From contig NC_061868.1 in NCBI RefSeq assembly GCF_907164915.1, positions 19,339,819 through 19,403,818 of the forward strand: 64,000 nt of DNA, given 5' to 3'. The stretch is from Impatiens glandulifera (Eukaryota; Streptophyta; Magnoliopsida; Ericales; Balsaminaceae). Both the position numbers and the translations under genes were made by a program. Shown here one piece after another: positions 33,314-44,683 of the stretch. Numbering within the stretch: the first letter of the stretch is position 1; each line of letters begins with the position of its first letter. The notes under the pieces were generated by a model that was given only the letters and a program-made list of their open reading frames with translations, was not told the DNA's origin and ran no database searches.

Positions 33314-35014
33314 GTTTTCGACTTCTTACTACGCTCACTCTGTTGAATAGAAATAGATTTTGTCAACTTACAACACTCACTACTTACACAGAATAAATGA
33401 ATTTGTGATACACGTGAAATTCTAACACTCACTGATTTTAAATGCTTAAGAAATATGGGAACGTGAGCAAAGATGGTTCAAAAGTTCTTGCAAAGTTCTC
33501 AGTTCATAAGGTTTTAAGGTGCTTAAGGTTGAGACAAGTGCTTAAGGTTGAGACAGGCGCTTAAGGTTGAGACATGTGCTTTATTCGGTAGAATTGAGTT
33601 CTCTTAAATAGGAATATGACAACGGTCATATTCTTCTTCTTCAACGGATATATTTCTTTGACAGTACATCGTTTCTTAGATCTGATTTATTGAGGATCGT
33701 TGTAGTAGATTCTTTGGATATCCTATGATCTTGTTTGATAAGAAGTCAACATGGCCATTAATTGGGTTAATGATTTCCGAGGAGCATATCATCATTCAGA
33801 TTTTTTTTTCTAATGATTTGGCTATCTGGAATAGTGTGACAAATATCTGCTCCAACTAGACTATTTTGGACTTATACCAAAATGGTAGTCTGATCTTCCT
33901 TTGGTAGGCTTCTACTTCCCAAAAGATTTCATCAGACTTGTATTAAAATGGAAATAATACAGTCTAATCATGTGAAGGCTCCTTTTTGTAATTGTCGAAA
34001 ATGTTTCGTGTTGCACTAAAAGGGAAACTATCGGGTGCTCTCAGTATAAATCTTTATTGGCATGAAATCGGTTCCGCCTCTTGGATCTGACCAGTTAAAC
34101 TATCGATCATATTACCGATTTATACTTTTTGTAAATAACCGGTCAAGTTACCGTTGCATGGACATTACCGATTCTACTTCCTAGGGTAGAAGCCAGTCAA
34201 ATAACCGATTTCGTGTTTTGTATAAGAACCGAATAATTTACCAGACTAACTACTGGACAAATGACCAATTCTACTTTGAGAAAAATAGATTAGTCTACCG
34301 ATCTTACTGATCAGTAAAACCGAATTCTTCTACCAAACCGATTGAAAAACCAGTTTCGCCGTCTTTATATAACCGAGGATTATACTGGTTATGCTTCTTT
34401 ATAATTGACTGAGGGGATGAAACCGATACTGAAGATATAATACTGGTCATACTGATGGTCGGTTTACCGATTTTGCTTCTTGACAAATAACTGATAAATT
34501 TATAGATCATATTGCTGAGCGGTAAAGCCGTTTTTCATTACCGAACAGATTTACTACTAGTTTCGGTTTTTTGACATATTATCAATAATTTTACCGAACA
34601 ACCTTCTAAGCGGTAAAACCGATTTCTTTCACCGAACCGATCCACTACCGGTTCCGTTTTTTATATAGATGGCCAAATATAAAGTCGATTAGATAAGACC
34701 GATTTGCGCTGTTTTTATAACATCGATCAATCAGGCTGAGCGATAAAACCACCTTTTATTTCCGAACCAAACATATAACCGGTTGCTCCTCTTTGGTAGA
34801 TAGCTTAACATAATGTCGATTTGTAAGACCGAAGGAGTAAAATATGAAGGAATAAATTACCGGTTGCGGTTTTACCGATTTCTGTATTTCCAGTTTTGAT
34901 AGAAACCGAACTTCTTTACTTTTCGGTGTCTTTTTATCCTGCACAAATGATGAATTTGGTTAAGTTCTTTAGATAATTAATCACTTACTAATTAATTATC
35001 TAATTTGTCTAAAA
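33314..35014 (-). repeat. E2 LTR, right part
   Basis: Continues the LTR cut at 5584; the sequence CGACTTCTTACTACGCTCAC matches the E12 LTR across the junction. U3 has degenerate ACCGATTT/AACCGGT words (34050-34900). The likely end is CTAAAA at 35014 (CTAACA mutated), followed by a PPT-like TTTCTCCTTTTTTGATTATT, which is odd for an LTR whose PBS lies on its other side. Confidence 0.65.
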
Positions 35015-35129
35015 ATTTCTCCTTTTTTGATTATTTAATCTGAATATTCAAAACATGTAATCGTTGGCCGCTTAAATTAATTTTGATTCAAAATTGTTTG
35101 ATTTATAGTGATTTGGTTTCAAGAAGTGA
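35015..35129 (-). other. PPT-like module next to E2 LTR
   Basis: ATTTCTCCTTTTTTGATTAT and ATTCAAAACATGTAATCGTTGG match the PPT modules of E4 and E12. Either it is the end of another internal region sharing this LTR, or an extended LTR that includes one PPT module. Confidence 0.5.
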
Positions 35130-36340
35130 CATTAGAGGTCACTGAAACAAGAATCATATTGATCTAATCTAGACACCAACTTGATAGGGTGAGCCAATTT
35201 ATAATATATCAATCGCTTTGTCATCCATGTAAGTTCCCAAAATACTTCTGCTAAGGAGTAATTTATCTCGTAATCTTTCATCCTCTTACTAATATAGTAT
35301 ATGGAGACCTCAACTTTCTCCTCATTCTCTAGAGCCAATATTCTTTTCATAGACGTATCTATCATTGTGTGGTAAATGATTAATGGGGAATCAGCCAATA
35401 TTCTTTTCATAGACGTATCTATCATTGTGTGGTAAAGGATCAATGGGACATCAGGCCTTAGAGGCATGAGAATGGGAGGTTACTACAGTAGCTCTTAAAC
35501 TTTTTAAACGCATGTTGATAAGTGTCTTCCCAAACAAAATCTTGATTCTTTCTGAGCATCTTGAACAACGGTTCACAAGTGAGTGTCAATTTGTTAATGA
35601 AGGGGCTTATATATTGTATCTTACTTAAAAAACGTTAGACTTCTCTTTCATTGTGAGAACATGAATTTCTTTATTCCATTATATCATACTTGGATCAATC
35701 TCTATTCCACATTGGGTAATAAAAGACCTTGCACTTTTTTGGGTTCAATAGTAGTCCTAGCCTATTTCGTTCTCATAGTTCTGAAGATGCTATTCTCGGT
35801 CTCTAGATTTCACAATCATATAGTCCACATATAACTCTACTTCTTTGTGGATTATATTATCTAGTATCATAGTCGCGACTCATTAGTAAGTAGCTTTGAC
35901 ATTCTTGAGGCCAAAGGGAATGACCTTATAACAAATTGTTTTAACCTTTGTGATGAACATAATCTTCTCATTGTCTTTGGGAGTTATGAGCACTTCATTG
36001 TACACAAAAAACTTGTCCATAAATAATAATAAATCGTGATCCGCATCATGATCGGCTAGGATGTCAACGTGGGGCAATAGAAAGTTGACTTTGGGACACA
36101 CATTGTTAAGTCTCAATAGTCTATAGAAACCCTAACATTGCCATCTTTCATTGGTTATCGGCACGACATTGTCGACCCATTATAGATACTCTACAACTTC
36201 TAAAAATTCTGCCTCAAGTTATTTCTGAATCTCATCCTTTATTTTCTCAACCACATTTTCTCTCATTCGTTTGACTTTTTGTTTTTGACTAGCTTTACAT
36301 CATGATAGAGGAAAATGTGATGTTGAACAATTTCGGAATC
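35130..36340 (-). pseudogene. E7: Ty3/gypsy RT and RNase H remnant
   Basis: At 36116-35883 is an RT segment whose blocks match gypsy RT (LPHVDILAD, FMDKFFVYNEV, KVIPFGLKNVKATY). Upstream lie EYLQWVDNVVPI and NVRVSIDY in other frames. At 35467-35132 is RNase H (VEVSIYYISKRMKDYEINYS). The family catalytic YxDD region between the two pieces is not readable, and many stops are present. A 60-bp duplication lies inside RNase H at 35334-35454. Confidence 0.8.
35334..35454. repeat. 60-bp tandem duplication
   Basis: GCCAATATTCTTTTCATAGA and the following 40 bases occur twice with exactly 60-bp period, few differences, adding 20 codons in frame to the gypsy RNase H fragment. Confidence 0.85.
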
Positions 36341-37379
36341 AATGCTTGACATATCTATATATCACCACACAAAAAAAACTTTGTTTAGTTTTAAAAGTTC
36401 AATTAAATTGTGAAGTTACTTTTTAATTAAACTTTGTCCTATCAAGATTATTTGAGGATCATCGTTAGTGTTCAAATTGACTTCTATTGTTTTTCCTACC
36501 GAAGATATTTCATTTTCGTTCTCAATAAAACGTTTTATTATGAACATTTATGAATCGTGAGATGAATCATATAAAATATCTATGTACTCAAAAAATAATT
36601 TTTTTATTTAAAACATCGCTAAATTCGTCTTGTTACTTGAATTATTAAAAAGGAGAGAGAGTTAAATCTTGACAATTATCAAATAGGGGAAGAAATAAAA
36701 AAAAATTATTACAAAAGGGAGGGTATAAAGCTTTTCATTGATTTTTTTTGGAAACGACATTTTCTATTACTAATTTCCCTATGTCACGTTTTTTGACATT
36801 CATAGTGTGAGACGTCATTGCTTGTAATTATCTTAGTCATTAAAGATCAAGTCCCTGGGTGATTACATCATTGAGTTGTCGGGTTGTTACATGTTATCCA
36901 TCTAGCATATGCTTTGGTTAGATGAATAGCTTTATTAATCTTTCTAGAGAGCTCTTCCAATACACTACCTTCCTCCTTATCATGAAAATAGAAAGGTTAG
37001 GTATAAAAGGATATTCAAGGAAATTTTGGAAACTAGAATGAAGTTTGTGGTGTATAGGGTTTAAAAGGGATTCTCGTAACTCAAAACAAAATACCTCCTC
37101 CTTATCTTATAAATTGCCTATTTAGCGTTGGAGGAATTGTAATGTGTAACGTTAATAACTTACCTCTTCTGCATTTTCTATAGATTTTTGCACAAACCCT
37201 AAACTAAATGTATCATTCTTCCATTCTAACATAACAAAACTCTAACACTTGTATTGTGGATATCTAAACCCTGTATATTCAGAAATTATTGTGTCATGTG
37301 CCTAATATTCCAAATAGGAAATCCAAATATACGAAAATTAGGTTGTTAGAACAATTAGATGCTTTAAATATTGGGTTGA
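36341..37379. other. Unassigned, probably gypsy internal
   Basis: AT-rich, no convincing frame. It lies between the gypsy RT and protease-like remnants, so it is probably decayed pol or an insertion in it. Confidence 0.3.
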
Positions 37380-37720
37380 CCTCGAAACCATTGAACTCTC
37401 TCTCTTGAGATAACCCATGAATGTCGTCATGTAGACCTAACCATCAACTATTATCGTTTGGCCTTCTTGAAGAAATTTCATATTTTGATGGAGCATGAAA
37501 TACACCACCTTAGATTGGTGCAACTAACACAAAAGTTATACGACGTGTGTATGTTGATAACACAAAAGTCCATACCGAAGGGAACTCTCGCCACTTTTAT
37601 GGTGATCTTGAAATTTCTCATTATCTCTCTCCAATAGATATTGAAACCCTTAATGCATAAATATGATTGGATGATCCTTTTCTTGCTTACCCAAACATTT
37701 TCCAATGTCCTCATTGGGAA
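37380..37720 (-). pseudogene. Gypsy protease-region remnant (tentative)
   Basis: In one frame MDFCVINIHTSYN resembles the gypsy segment FQVMDIxxSYN that precedes LLGRPWIH. A frameshift later LHQNMKFLQEGQTIIVDG resembles the following LHQKLKFxxEGQ block. Together with RT at 36340 this places a minus-strand Ty3/gypsy element here. The match is weak and the frames are broken. Confidence 0.45.
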
Positions 37721-38838
37721 AATTTTGAGGGAAGAGCATTTTCTACCAAAGTTAGGAGGATAGCCTTCTATTCTATGTGGGTTAATATGAATAGGGCCTT
37801 GGCGTGACTAGGCCCTACCCCAAATTGGCAAGTTCTTGTCGTCAAATGTAATGGTGTGGCAACTCGGGTCTACTAAAATAAAATTCATTAAGTCTTCGAT
37901 AATCGTGTTAACCGATATTTTAGATACCCTACTTTTACACCACCCAAATATATTAAAAATAAATGTATTTGGTCTAGTATAATGAACATACTTGAATACT
38001 AGACAGAAAGAATTAAGATAAATAATTAATTCGCAAATCGACCCTCTTTAGTTTATTTTGGGTTAACTAAAATGCAACTTTTTATAAAAGCTCAAATTTT
38101 AAAAAATCAAAGACCTTGTCGACGATCAGATCAAAACGGATGACTTTTGAGTTTAATAGTGTTTTTTATGTTTTTTCGAAAAAACACTCTGAAGGGTAAA
38201 AGAAGAAAAAAAAATTAACCAAATGATCGTCGATACTCCGTCGTACACTGCAGCACGTGGCGGTCAACGCCGAAGAGAAGCTCACATGTGCCGAGAGAAG
38301 TGACAGTCAAAGGCATTGGTTATACCAAGTCAAATCGGTTAAGTTAACCCCGATCAACATGACTCAACCTAGGGTTTAACATGCCTAGCTTAGTCAAATT
38401 ACCTGTAAAAGGGTGCCAAATTTAAAATTTCAGACGCAACATTATTATCTTCCTCCAAAAGTGGTTAGGGTCTTTATCGCAGCGGTCAACGAATACTCGG
38501 ATCATGAAGAAACCCATGGAGGTGTTCTTCATTTAGTCATTCGAGAATTTTGAAAAATTCGGCTACGCACCATTTTCTTTAAAAAAAATCCTCTAAGGTG
38601 CAATAATCAACCAATATAAGTGATTCTCGTTGTGTTGGAAAGCTGAGAAGATCCTCTACGATTTCTCTTAGTTCGATTTTCGAAATGATATATTAAAATC
38701 CTTGATATTTCAAACAAAGCAGGATCTCTATCATGAAGTCCAAAATTGACAACTCTTTGTTCAAAAAAAATTCATTCATAGAGTTTTAGTGCTCTAGAGT
38801 TGTTTTTTCAACCTTTTGCATCAAGATAAGACATACCC
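37721..38838. other. Unassigned
   Basis: No gene seen. A somewhat GC-richer patch with CAGCACGTGGCGG lies at about 38250. It ends at the TSD of E8; removal of E8 joins it to 40271. Confidence 0.3.
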
Positions 38839-40265
38839 TGTTAGGATCTAGGTCCGGGCTGGCGGACCGGGGTCTGGCCGGTTTACTCAACAGTTGGTGT
38901 TTAATCCGGTTAGAAATTAACATTGGGTTTCAATACTACACAAACTGTTACAAACCCTTGAACCGAGTTCAAGTGCGGAAGTGGTTCGTTTCAGGTTGAA
39001 GCAACACACACGGGTTGAATAAAGATAGGTTTGGATAAAGTCAGTTTGGAATTTACTAGGTCGGTTTGAGGTTCAGTGAGTCGGTTAAAAGGATGTAGAT
39101 CGGTTAGAGTGGTATATGTCGGTTAGTGTGAGTCGGTTAGAACATAGAGCCGACGGAAAGTAAAGAACAAGACAGATTTTATGGATGTTCGGAGATAAAA
39201 CTCCTACGTTACCCCTTTTTATCGAAACCGCGAAAAGGATATTCACTAAGGAATACACAAACACAATATCCGATCGAGACTTATTTGCTGCTCGATAAAC
39301 ACTCGTACAATTCTCACCGAAATTGTAATCTCACTTCAAATGCACGCTTTAAACTTTGAATCTTGTAGAAAGATAGTCTTGTAATTAATAACTCTTAGAA
39401 CTTGTAGCTAGTGGAGCTGGTAACTGCATTTACTCTTCTTCAACTCCTTCTTTTATAGGTGAAATGTGTGCCAACGGTCACATTTTATCTCCTTGAATCT
39501 GATTGGTTGAGCAGAGGTTCAGTATTTCAGACATAGCGGTTTAGACTTCCAATGCGTAGGTCAAACCGGCTAGGTTTGTCTTTTACTTTATGTAGCAATT
39601 GTCGGTTGGACAGTTGCCTGCACCTGGAAGGTTGCGCCTCTGACTTATCCCAGAATGGAAAGATCTCTTCAGGCGATCTTTTGCAGCCTGTAGAGTATCA
39701 CCGGACTTGTATGGATATGGCAATGTTATAGTCTGTTCCTTTGTTATCATCTTCCGCGGATACTCAAAGTATCTGTTTGCACCGATTTGTAGATTGTACT
39801 TAATTTGATAGTTCACACTTCTTTCTCAAATAGTCTTTTCATCGGTTTTCCGGTTGAGTGCATTTCGGTTTAGGATGTCTACCGGTTGTTCATAGATTCA
39901 AGTTAACGGGATGACTTCCGGTTTTGGTTACATCTTTTGCCTAGTCTTCTAACCGGTCTTGTTTTCTTGATCGGTTGGATTCTTGGCCGGTCAGATTTTT
40001 GACCGATCCTGGTTCTTAACCGTTCCTGCACATTGAGTTAGTTTTTATTAAGTTTTTATTTAACCGGTCTAATTTATCTAACAATTTCACCCTTTTTGAT
40101 TATTTTATTTAAAATATTCAAAACCATGTAAAAAGTAAAATGTAGGCCGGTTTTTTTTAAGAGTTTCTTTGGCTGGATTTTTGGAAAAGACTTAGAAAAA
40201 TTTTTAGAAAATTGTTGGAGAATTTTTGGAAAAGTTTGTTTTTGAAGGAAAGTTTTATCTTATCA
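38839..40265 (-). mobile_element. E8: solo LTR with extended U3 (family C)
   Basis: TSD TACCC is perfect (38834-38838 and 40266-40270). The first 1245 bp match the E4 LTR up to CTAACA at 40083. The insertion, however, continues for 182 bp, including the PPT-like CCCTTTTTGATTATT, and ends CTTATCA at 40265. So here the LTR start on the minus strand is TGATAAGATAAAAC, one PPT module further out than in E4. Conserved block at 39178-39221. Confidence 0.88.
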
Positions 40266-41374
40266 TACCCTGATTGAATGGCATCGGTCTAGGTGTCATT
40301 CAAAGTATAAGAGATTGTCCTTGTCTACACAAGTTGATGTATGGACACTCATTTGTCCCATAACCTAATTGAAGATAGGCTTCATTTCTCATAGTCATAA
40401 CTTTGGCTACATGGGACCATTTTGATCATGTTTCTTTTGACACTAAGAAAGATACACAATTTGATCTATAGTCCATGCTAGATCGCACGTAAACCAACAT
40501 AATCACTTTGGAGTCATGTGTAGTTATTTAGTTATTCAATGAGCTACAAGCCACCTCAGTTGGTGAATTTTCTACCAAGGTTGTAGCCAAGGTATGTGTG
40601 AAACTAACCCAACTGGTTTCATCCCCTAATTTGACCGAAGTTGATAAGGAGAGCCTTAACCAACTCATTATCTATTAAAGTCAAGTTAAAGGAGGCTAAC
40701 ACTTGAATAATATTTTCAATTGTAAATAACATTATTCACGATCAATCATTTGACTAAAAATTTAAACCAAAGTTGTAGTTCATTCTTTGTTCTTTGCAAA
40801 ACACCCAAGTAGTGCCCAATTGTCCCAAAGACGTTGCCCAATTTTACATTTAACCAAAAATCCCATAAATTTTTAAATGACAAAAGTAACCTCAAACATC
40901 CATATAAATTGGGTGTTTTGTTCCCATTTGACATAACTAGATGGATACTTCTTAAATTCAGAGAAAGAAGATTTCTAGCTGCCTATAGTAACCGCTTCCT
41001 AATGTTGAAGAAAATTGTCTTTTTGGACTTCCTTCTACACTCCAGAGCCTCTTATTCGTTCTAGTGTTTCCAACAGCTTCATAACTTCATTCGCATGTAA
41101 CCAAGAAGTTGTAAGGAATATATCTACATTAAATTAATTTCACTAATTAAAATCCGATTATTTGCTTGATTTTTGTTGTTATTCTGTTTTTACCGATCGT
41201 TTGTGATTGTGATGATGCTTATTGCTTATTAAGTTTGGTAAACATTAGACGCTAGTCTAGGCTTAGATGCTAAGATCAATCTTAATATGTTGATTAAATT
41301 TCTCTAGCAAACATTTGTCTAATTCGACATTGGCTATTTATAACTTTAACTCCATGATTTATCACATAAGAAAC
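40266..41374. other. Unassigned flank
   Basis: Possibly ancient repeat or intergenic DNA. Short open frames around 40750-41060 on both strands resemble nothing I know and have no coding character. Confidence 0.3.
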
Positions 41375-41861
41375 TGTTAGGGTCTCCAAATTAAGGCCTC
41401 GGTCCTAGAATAATTTCAAAAAACCATTCTCCGCACCCTTTCTCGGTCCTATTGTGCACATGGGCCAGATTTTTATTTGTTGTTTTAATATTTTGTTTTG
41501 CTTTCTTTTTCTATTTTACAAACTGAATTATGTTATTTTCTAGTAGTTGTTGTAACTGAATATTCTAGGACAAGACATCACCTATATAAGGCTGATCTTT
41601 CTTCCATAAGGACCATGAATGGAATAATGAAAATATGAACTTCTCCCCCATTTGTCTATTATTATTTATTATGGACTGTTTGGTATAGACCAATAATATT
41701 TCTCCTCTCACCCTTGGCTCTTCTATCCCCTCATCCCAAATTCTCTATTAAAAATCTTATGCTTCCCTTTGTTTATAGAATTTCCACATGGTCCTAGAGA
41801 TCAAGAATTGATTCTTGAGATCAAGAACCCATAAACACACCTTAAGAAACAAGTCGTAACA
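41375..41861 (+). repeat. E9 5' LTR
   Basis: 487 bp, TG...CA, starts TGTTAGGGTCTCCAAATTAA. A TATATAAGG TATA box at about 41583-41591. A degenerate PBS (TGGTAACAAAGC, compare TGGTATCAGAGC) follows near 41867. Confidence 0.9.
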
Positions 41862-41918
41862 TTCTTGGTAACAAAGCAAGAAGGTCCTCGAATGAAAGAA
41901 ACACGATAGAAAACAAAG

Positions 41919-42755
41919 ATGGATACTCTTAAAACCCTACTCGAAGGCCTGACCCAACAATATGCCTCAATGCAAACTTCCCTACAACAACACATGACCG
42001 AACTGGTTACTGTGCACAATGTCTTTTATCAAAATATGGACAGAAGGTATACCGCTGGAAAAAGCTTGACAAACATTGAAAGTGGTGCGTTTAATACTTC
42101 TTATGTTAATACTACTTACTACCTTCCTCCAACCCGGCTTACAAATGTTAATATTCCTGAATTTGATAGGACTTATTTGGAAGGCTGGCTCATATTTGTC
42201 GAGCAAGTCTTTAAGGTGGGCAAGACGAATGATGTCACAAAATTGGACATTGTCTGCACTCACTTTTCAAAAGAGGCAAGAACGTGGCATGACTCATATT
42301 TGCATAATCGCAACCATATGGAAGCCTTGACGTGGGATGTATTCAAGAGAGATCTCTTGCTGCAATTCGGTCCTCCTATACACGACACTCCCATGAGACA
42401 ATGCATGAACTTGAAACAGGTCAGTGCTGCCCAAGAAGAAACTTACGGGTCCCTAATGAGAAGCAGGCCCTTGTACAACGCTGAACCGATGGTGCTGCCC
42501 AAACCATGTAATGTTAACACGGCCTGGCCGAGCACAAACCGGACAACCGATCCCAAGGAAGACTTGTGTTATACTTGCAATGAATATTGTGAGCCCAATC
42601 ATAGGTGCAAATCCAAAATATTCATGGCCTTGGCTAATCAGAAAAAGTCCAAGAAGTCCATGAACACGTCCAAGAATCAGGTTTTTTACCCACCTTTGCT
42701 GCTTGAGACAGGGGATGAACATGTCATTTCTTTGCACACATTCACGGTCCAGTAG
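41919..42755 (+). CDS. E9 Ty3/gypsy Gag
   Basis: Open 278-codon frame, the only long intact retroelement gene in the window. A helical N-terminus (LLEGLTQQYASMQTSLQQHM) is followed by the retrotransposon gag core (IPEFDRTYLEGWLIFVEQVF, then EARTWHDSYL, DVFKRDLLLQFGP). Near residues 208-225 is a zinc-knuckle-like CYTCNEYCEPNHRCK, the gypsy form ending in GHKC in relatives. A spacer with charged KKSKKSMN follows. The usual Gag is longer (about 350-450), and part between LKQVSAAQEE and SLMRSRPLY appears shortened. The start is the first ATG after the PBS. Confidence 0.8.
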   Translation: MDTLKTLLEGLTQQYASMQTSLQQHMTELVTVHNVFYQNMDRRYTAGKSLTNIESGAFNTSYVNTTYYLPPTRLTNVNIPEFDRTYLEGWLIFVEQVFKVGKTNDVTKLDIVCTHFSKEARTWHDSYLHNRNHMEALTWDVFKRDLLLQFGPPIHDTPMRQCMNLKQVSAAQEETYGSLMRSRPLYNAEPMVLPKPCNVNTAWPSTNRTTDPKEDLCYTCNEYCEPNHRCKSKIFMALANQKKSKKSMNTSKNQVFYPPLLLETGDEHVISLHTFTVQ

Positions 42756-43342
42756 GGTACCCCTCGGTTGAAGGTTAACGTAATACAAGGAAACCATCTA
42801 GAAAAGATCTTGTAAAATTATAATGTTGTTCCTATGGTACAAATAAAGAGTAAGAACTTATGCCAAATTGTTTCACTTGTTTTGGAAGACACTCCTGAAA
42901 ATTTCCAGCACATAATCAAAGGGGTCAACCAGCTATTTCAACAACCCAACAACCGACCACCAGCCATGAAGGTAATTAGAAGACATGGTTGTGTTGTTTC
43001 ACATGTGTTTCTGGTCCGGTAAAAGGACTTAGCTTGGTTGTTTGAAGACATTCTAGAGTATAATCGGAAGGAAAATTGTCCTTTTGCTGCACCTGGCGTG
43101 CTGAGCCGAAGGAAGGACTGGATCTGGATATTTGATAACACCCTAGTGCTTGATCGGAGCCGGAAGACCGAAGGATTTTAAAGAAATGCGGTCCTACACT
43201 CTGACACTTGCTGGACCTGCTGAAAATCCGACCGGACAACAAGAGAAAAGAGTTCTCTTTGAAGATAGGGGCATGCGCATTAGAGACTCGCCAGACCACG
43301 GTCTTTTTCGTCGAGGGCGACGAATTTTGAAGGGGGAGATAA
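42756..43342 (+). pseudogene. E9 pol remnant and PPT
   Basis: Short frames hold FQHIIKGVNQLFQQPNNRPP, which resembles the segment just before gypsy RT (FxxPTxLPP), and then unrelated scraps. RT, RNase H and integrase are absent, so a large deletion joined pol start to pol end. The polypurine tract AGGGGGAGATAA is at 43331-43342. Confidence 0.55.
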
Positions 43343-43829
43343 TGTTAGGGTCTCCAAATTAAGGCATCGGTCCTAGAATAATTCTAGCAACCTTTCTCGG
43401 CACCCTTTCTCGGTCCTATTGTGCACATGGGCCAGATTTCTATTTAATATTTTAATATTTTGTTTTGCTTTTCTTTTCTATTTTACAAACCGAATTCTAT
43501 TATTTTCTAGTAGTTGTTGTAACCGAATATTTTGGGGCAAGACATCACCTATATAAGGCTGATCTTTCTTCCCTAAGGACCATGAATGGAATAATGAAGA
43601 TATGAACTTCGCCCCCATTTGTCTATTATTATTTATTATGGACTGTTTGGTATAGACCAATAGTATTTCTCCTCTCACCCTTGGCTCTTCTATCCTCTCA
43701 TCCCAAATTCTCTATTAAAAAGCTTCAGCTGCCCTTTGATTATAGAATTTACACCCGGTCCTAGAGATCAAGAACTTGATTCTTGAGATCAAGAACCCAT
43801 AAACACACCTTACGAAACAAGTCGTAACA
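43343..43829 (+). repeat. E9 3' LTR
   Basis: 487 bp, same length as the 5' copy, with scattered differences such as GGCCTC/GGCATC near the start and TTTTTATTTG/TTTCTATTTA further in. Confidence 0.9.
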
Positions 43830-43834
43830 GAAAC

Positions 43835-44683
43835 TCTCCTAATACGGTTATCTAAAAATTTAGCCTAATTATAAAAAAAACCGGGAGCTAAGAAGGTCTT
43901 TGTCCTTCGGTTTCATTCCTTGTAGATTTTTCTAAACTCAACTAAGAATATTGGGACTCTATTACGAGCCACAGGCGTTGGGAGAAGCAATATTTGAGCG
44001 AAGACAAAGAACGCCTTGATTGATTTGGAGCACGCATGGTGATGGTGACGACCAGCTTGCCTTCGGATCAGAGCTTCCTGCTCAAGAATGCCGAAGAAGA
44101 AGGAAACTAAGAATATGTAGAGGCAGACATGAGTGCCATTCCATTGGCCATTATTTGTTTAGGTGGATCCTCTTTTGGGTAAAGTCATATTTAATAGTTA
44201 CAATAGTGTCATCGCATCAAAAGACAAAGTTAGTTATATAACTTTGTATTCTTAGTCCTCTAGTTTTTGAATTCCTTCTAATGTTAGATATAAATTTTTC
44301 CTTCCTTCAATTTGAACCACCAACTTTCAATTTTAATTATAATTAAAATTTGTAGGCCATCGGACATTCTGGCCACCCGCAAATTATTAAGTTTGCTTGG
44401 TTTTCTCATTTATACCTAACAACTTCTCTAATTAATTTAGACCTTTATATGAATTTGAAAAAATCTCAAAAAGTACAAGATTGGTCAACATAAATAAAAA
44501 AATTACCACAATTTTTAAGATATGTTTGAAAACTTCCTTAACTTTATGATGTCATAAAGTGAGTTTTACAATTTAAAAAATCACAAATTTAATTCTTGCA
44601 TACTTCAAAAAATATTCTTGACCACTACAAAATGTTTTTAAAAGTTTTGTAACACGTTTGGTAAAACACTCAACTTGACAATG
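43835..44683. other. Unassigned flank
   Basis: AT-rich; a short frame at 44020-44241 has no recognisable domain. It ends with the TSD copy CAATG (44679-44683) of E10. Confidence 0.3.

Larger units (their letters stand above)
41375..43829 (+). mobile_element. E9: compact gypsy element with gag only
   Basis: Complete 2455-bp element: LTRs at 41375-41861 (487 bp) and 43343-43829 (487 bp), both TGTTAGGG...CGTAACA, TSD GAAAC perfect (41370-41374 and 43830-43834). The internal part is 1481 bp with one intact gag and pol scraps. This is the TR-GAG layout (terminal-repeat retrotransposon with Gag). It depends on an autonomous partner for RT and integrase. Confidence 0.9.

Noticed and set aside
37721..38838. 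Promoter of a host gene around CAGCACGTGGCGG
   Set aside because: No reading frame follows on either strand before the E8 insertion or after 40271.
40746..41064. Possible host gene exon on either strand
   Set aside because: Short, AT-rich, overlapping in both directions, no recognisable domain or splice context.
41982..43299. Several minus-strand frames across E9
   Set aside because: Antisense to the intact Gag and pol remnant; no homology or codon pattern of their own.
44020..44241. 73-codon plus-strand frame near E9
   Set aside because: No domain, no promoter context, interrupted in other frames; likely chance.
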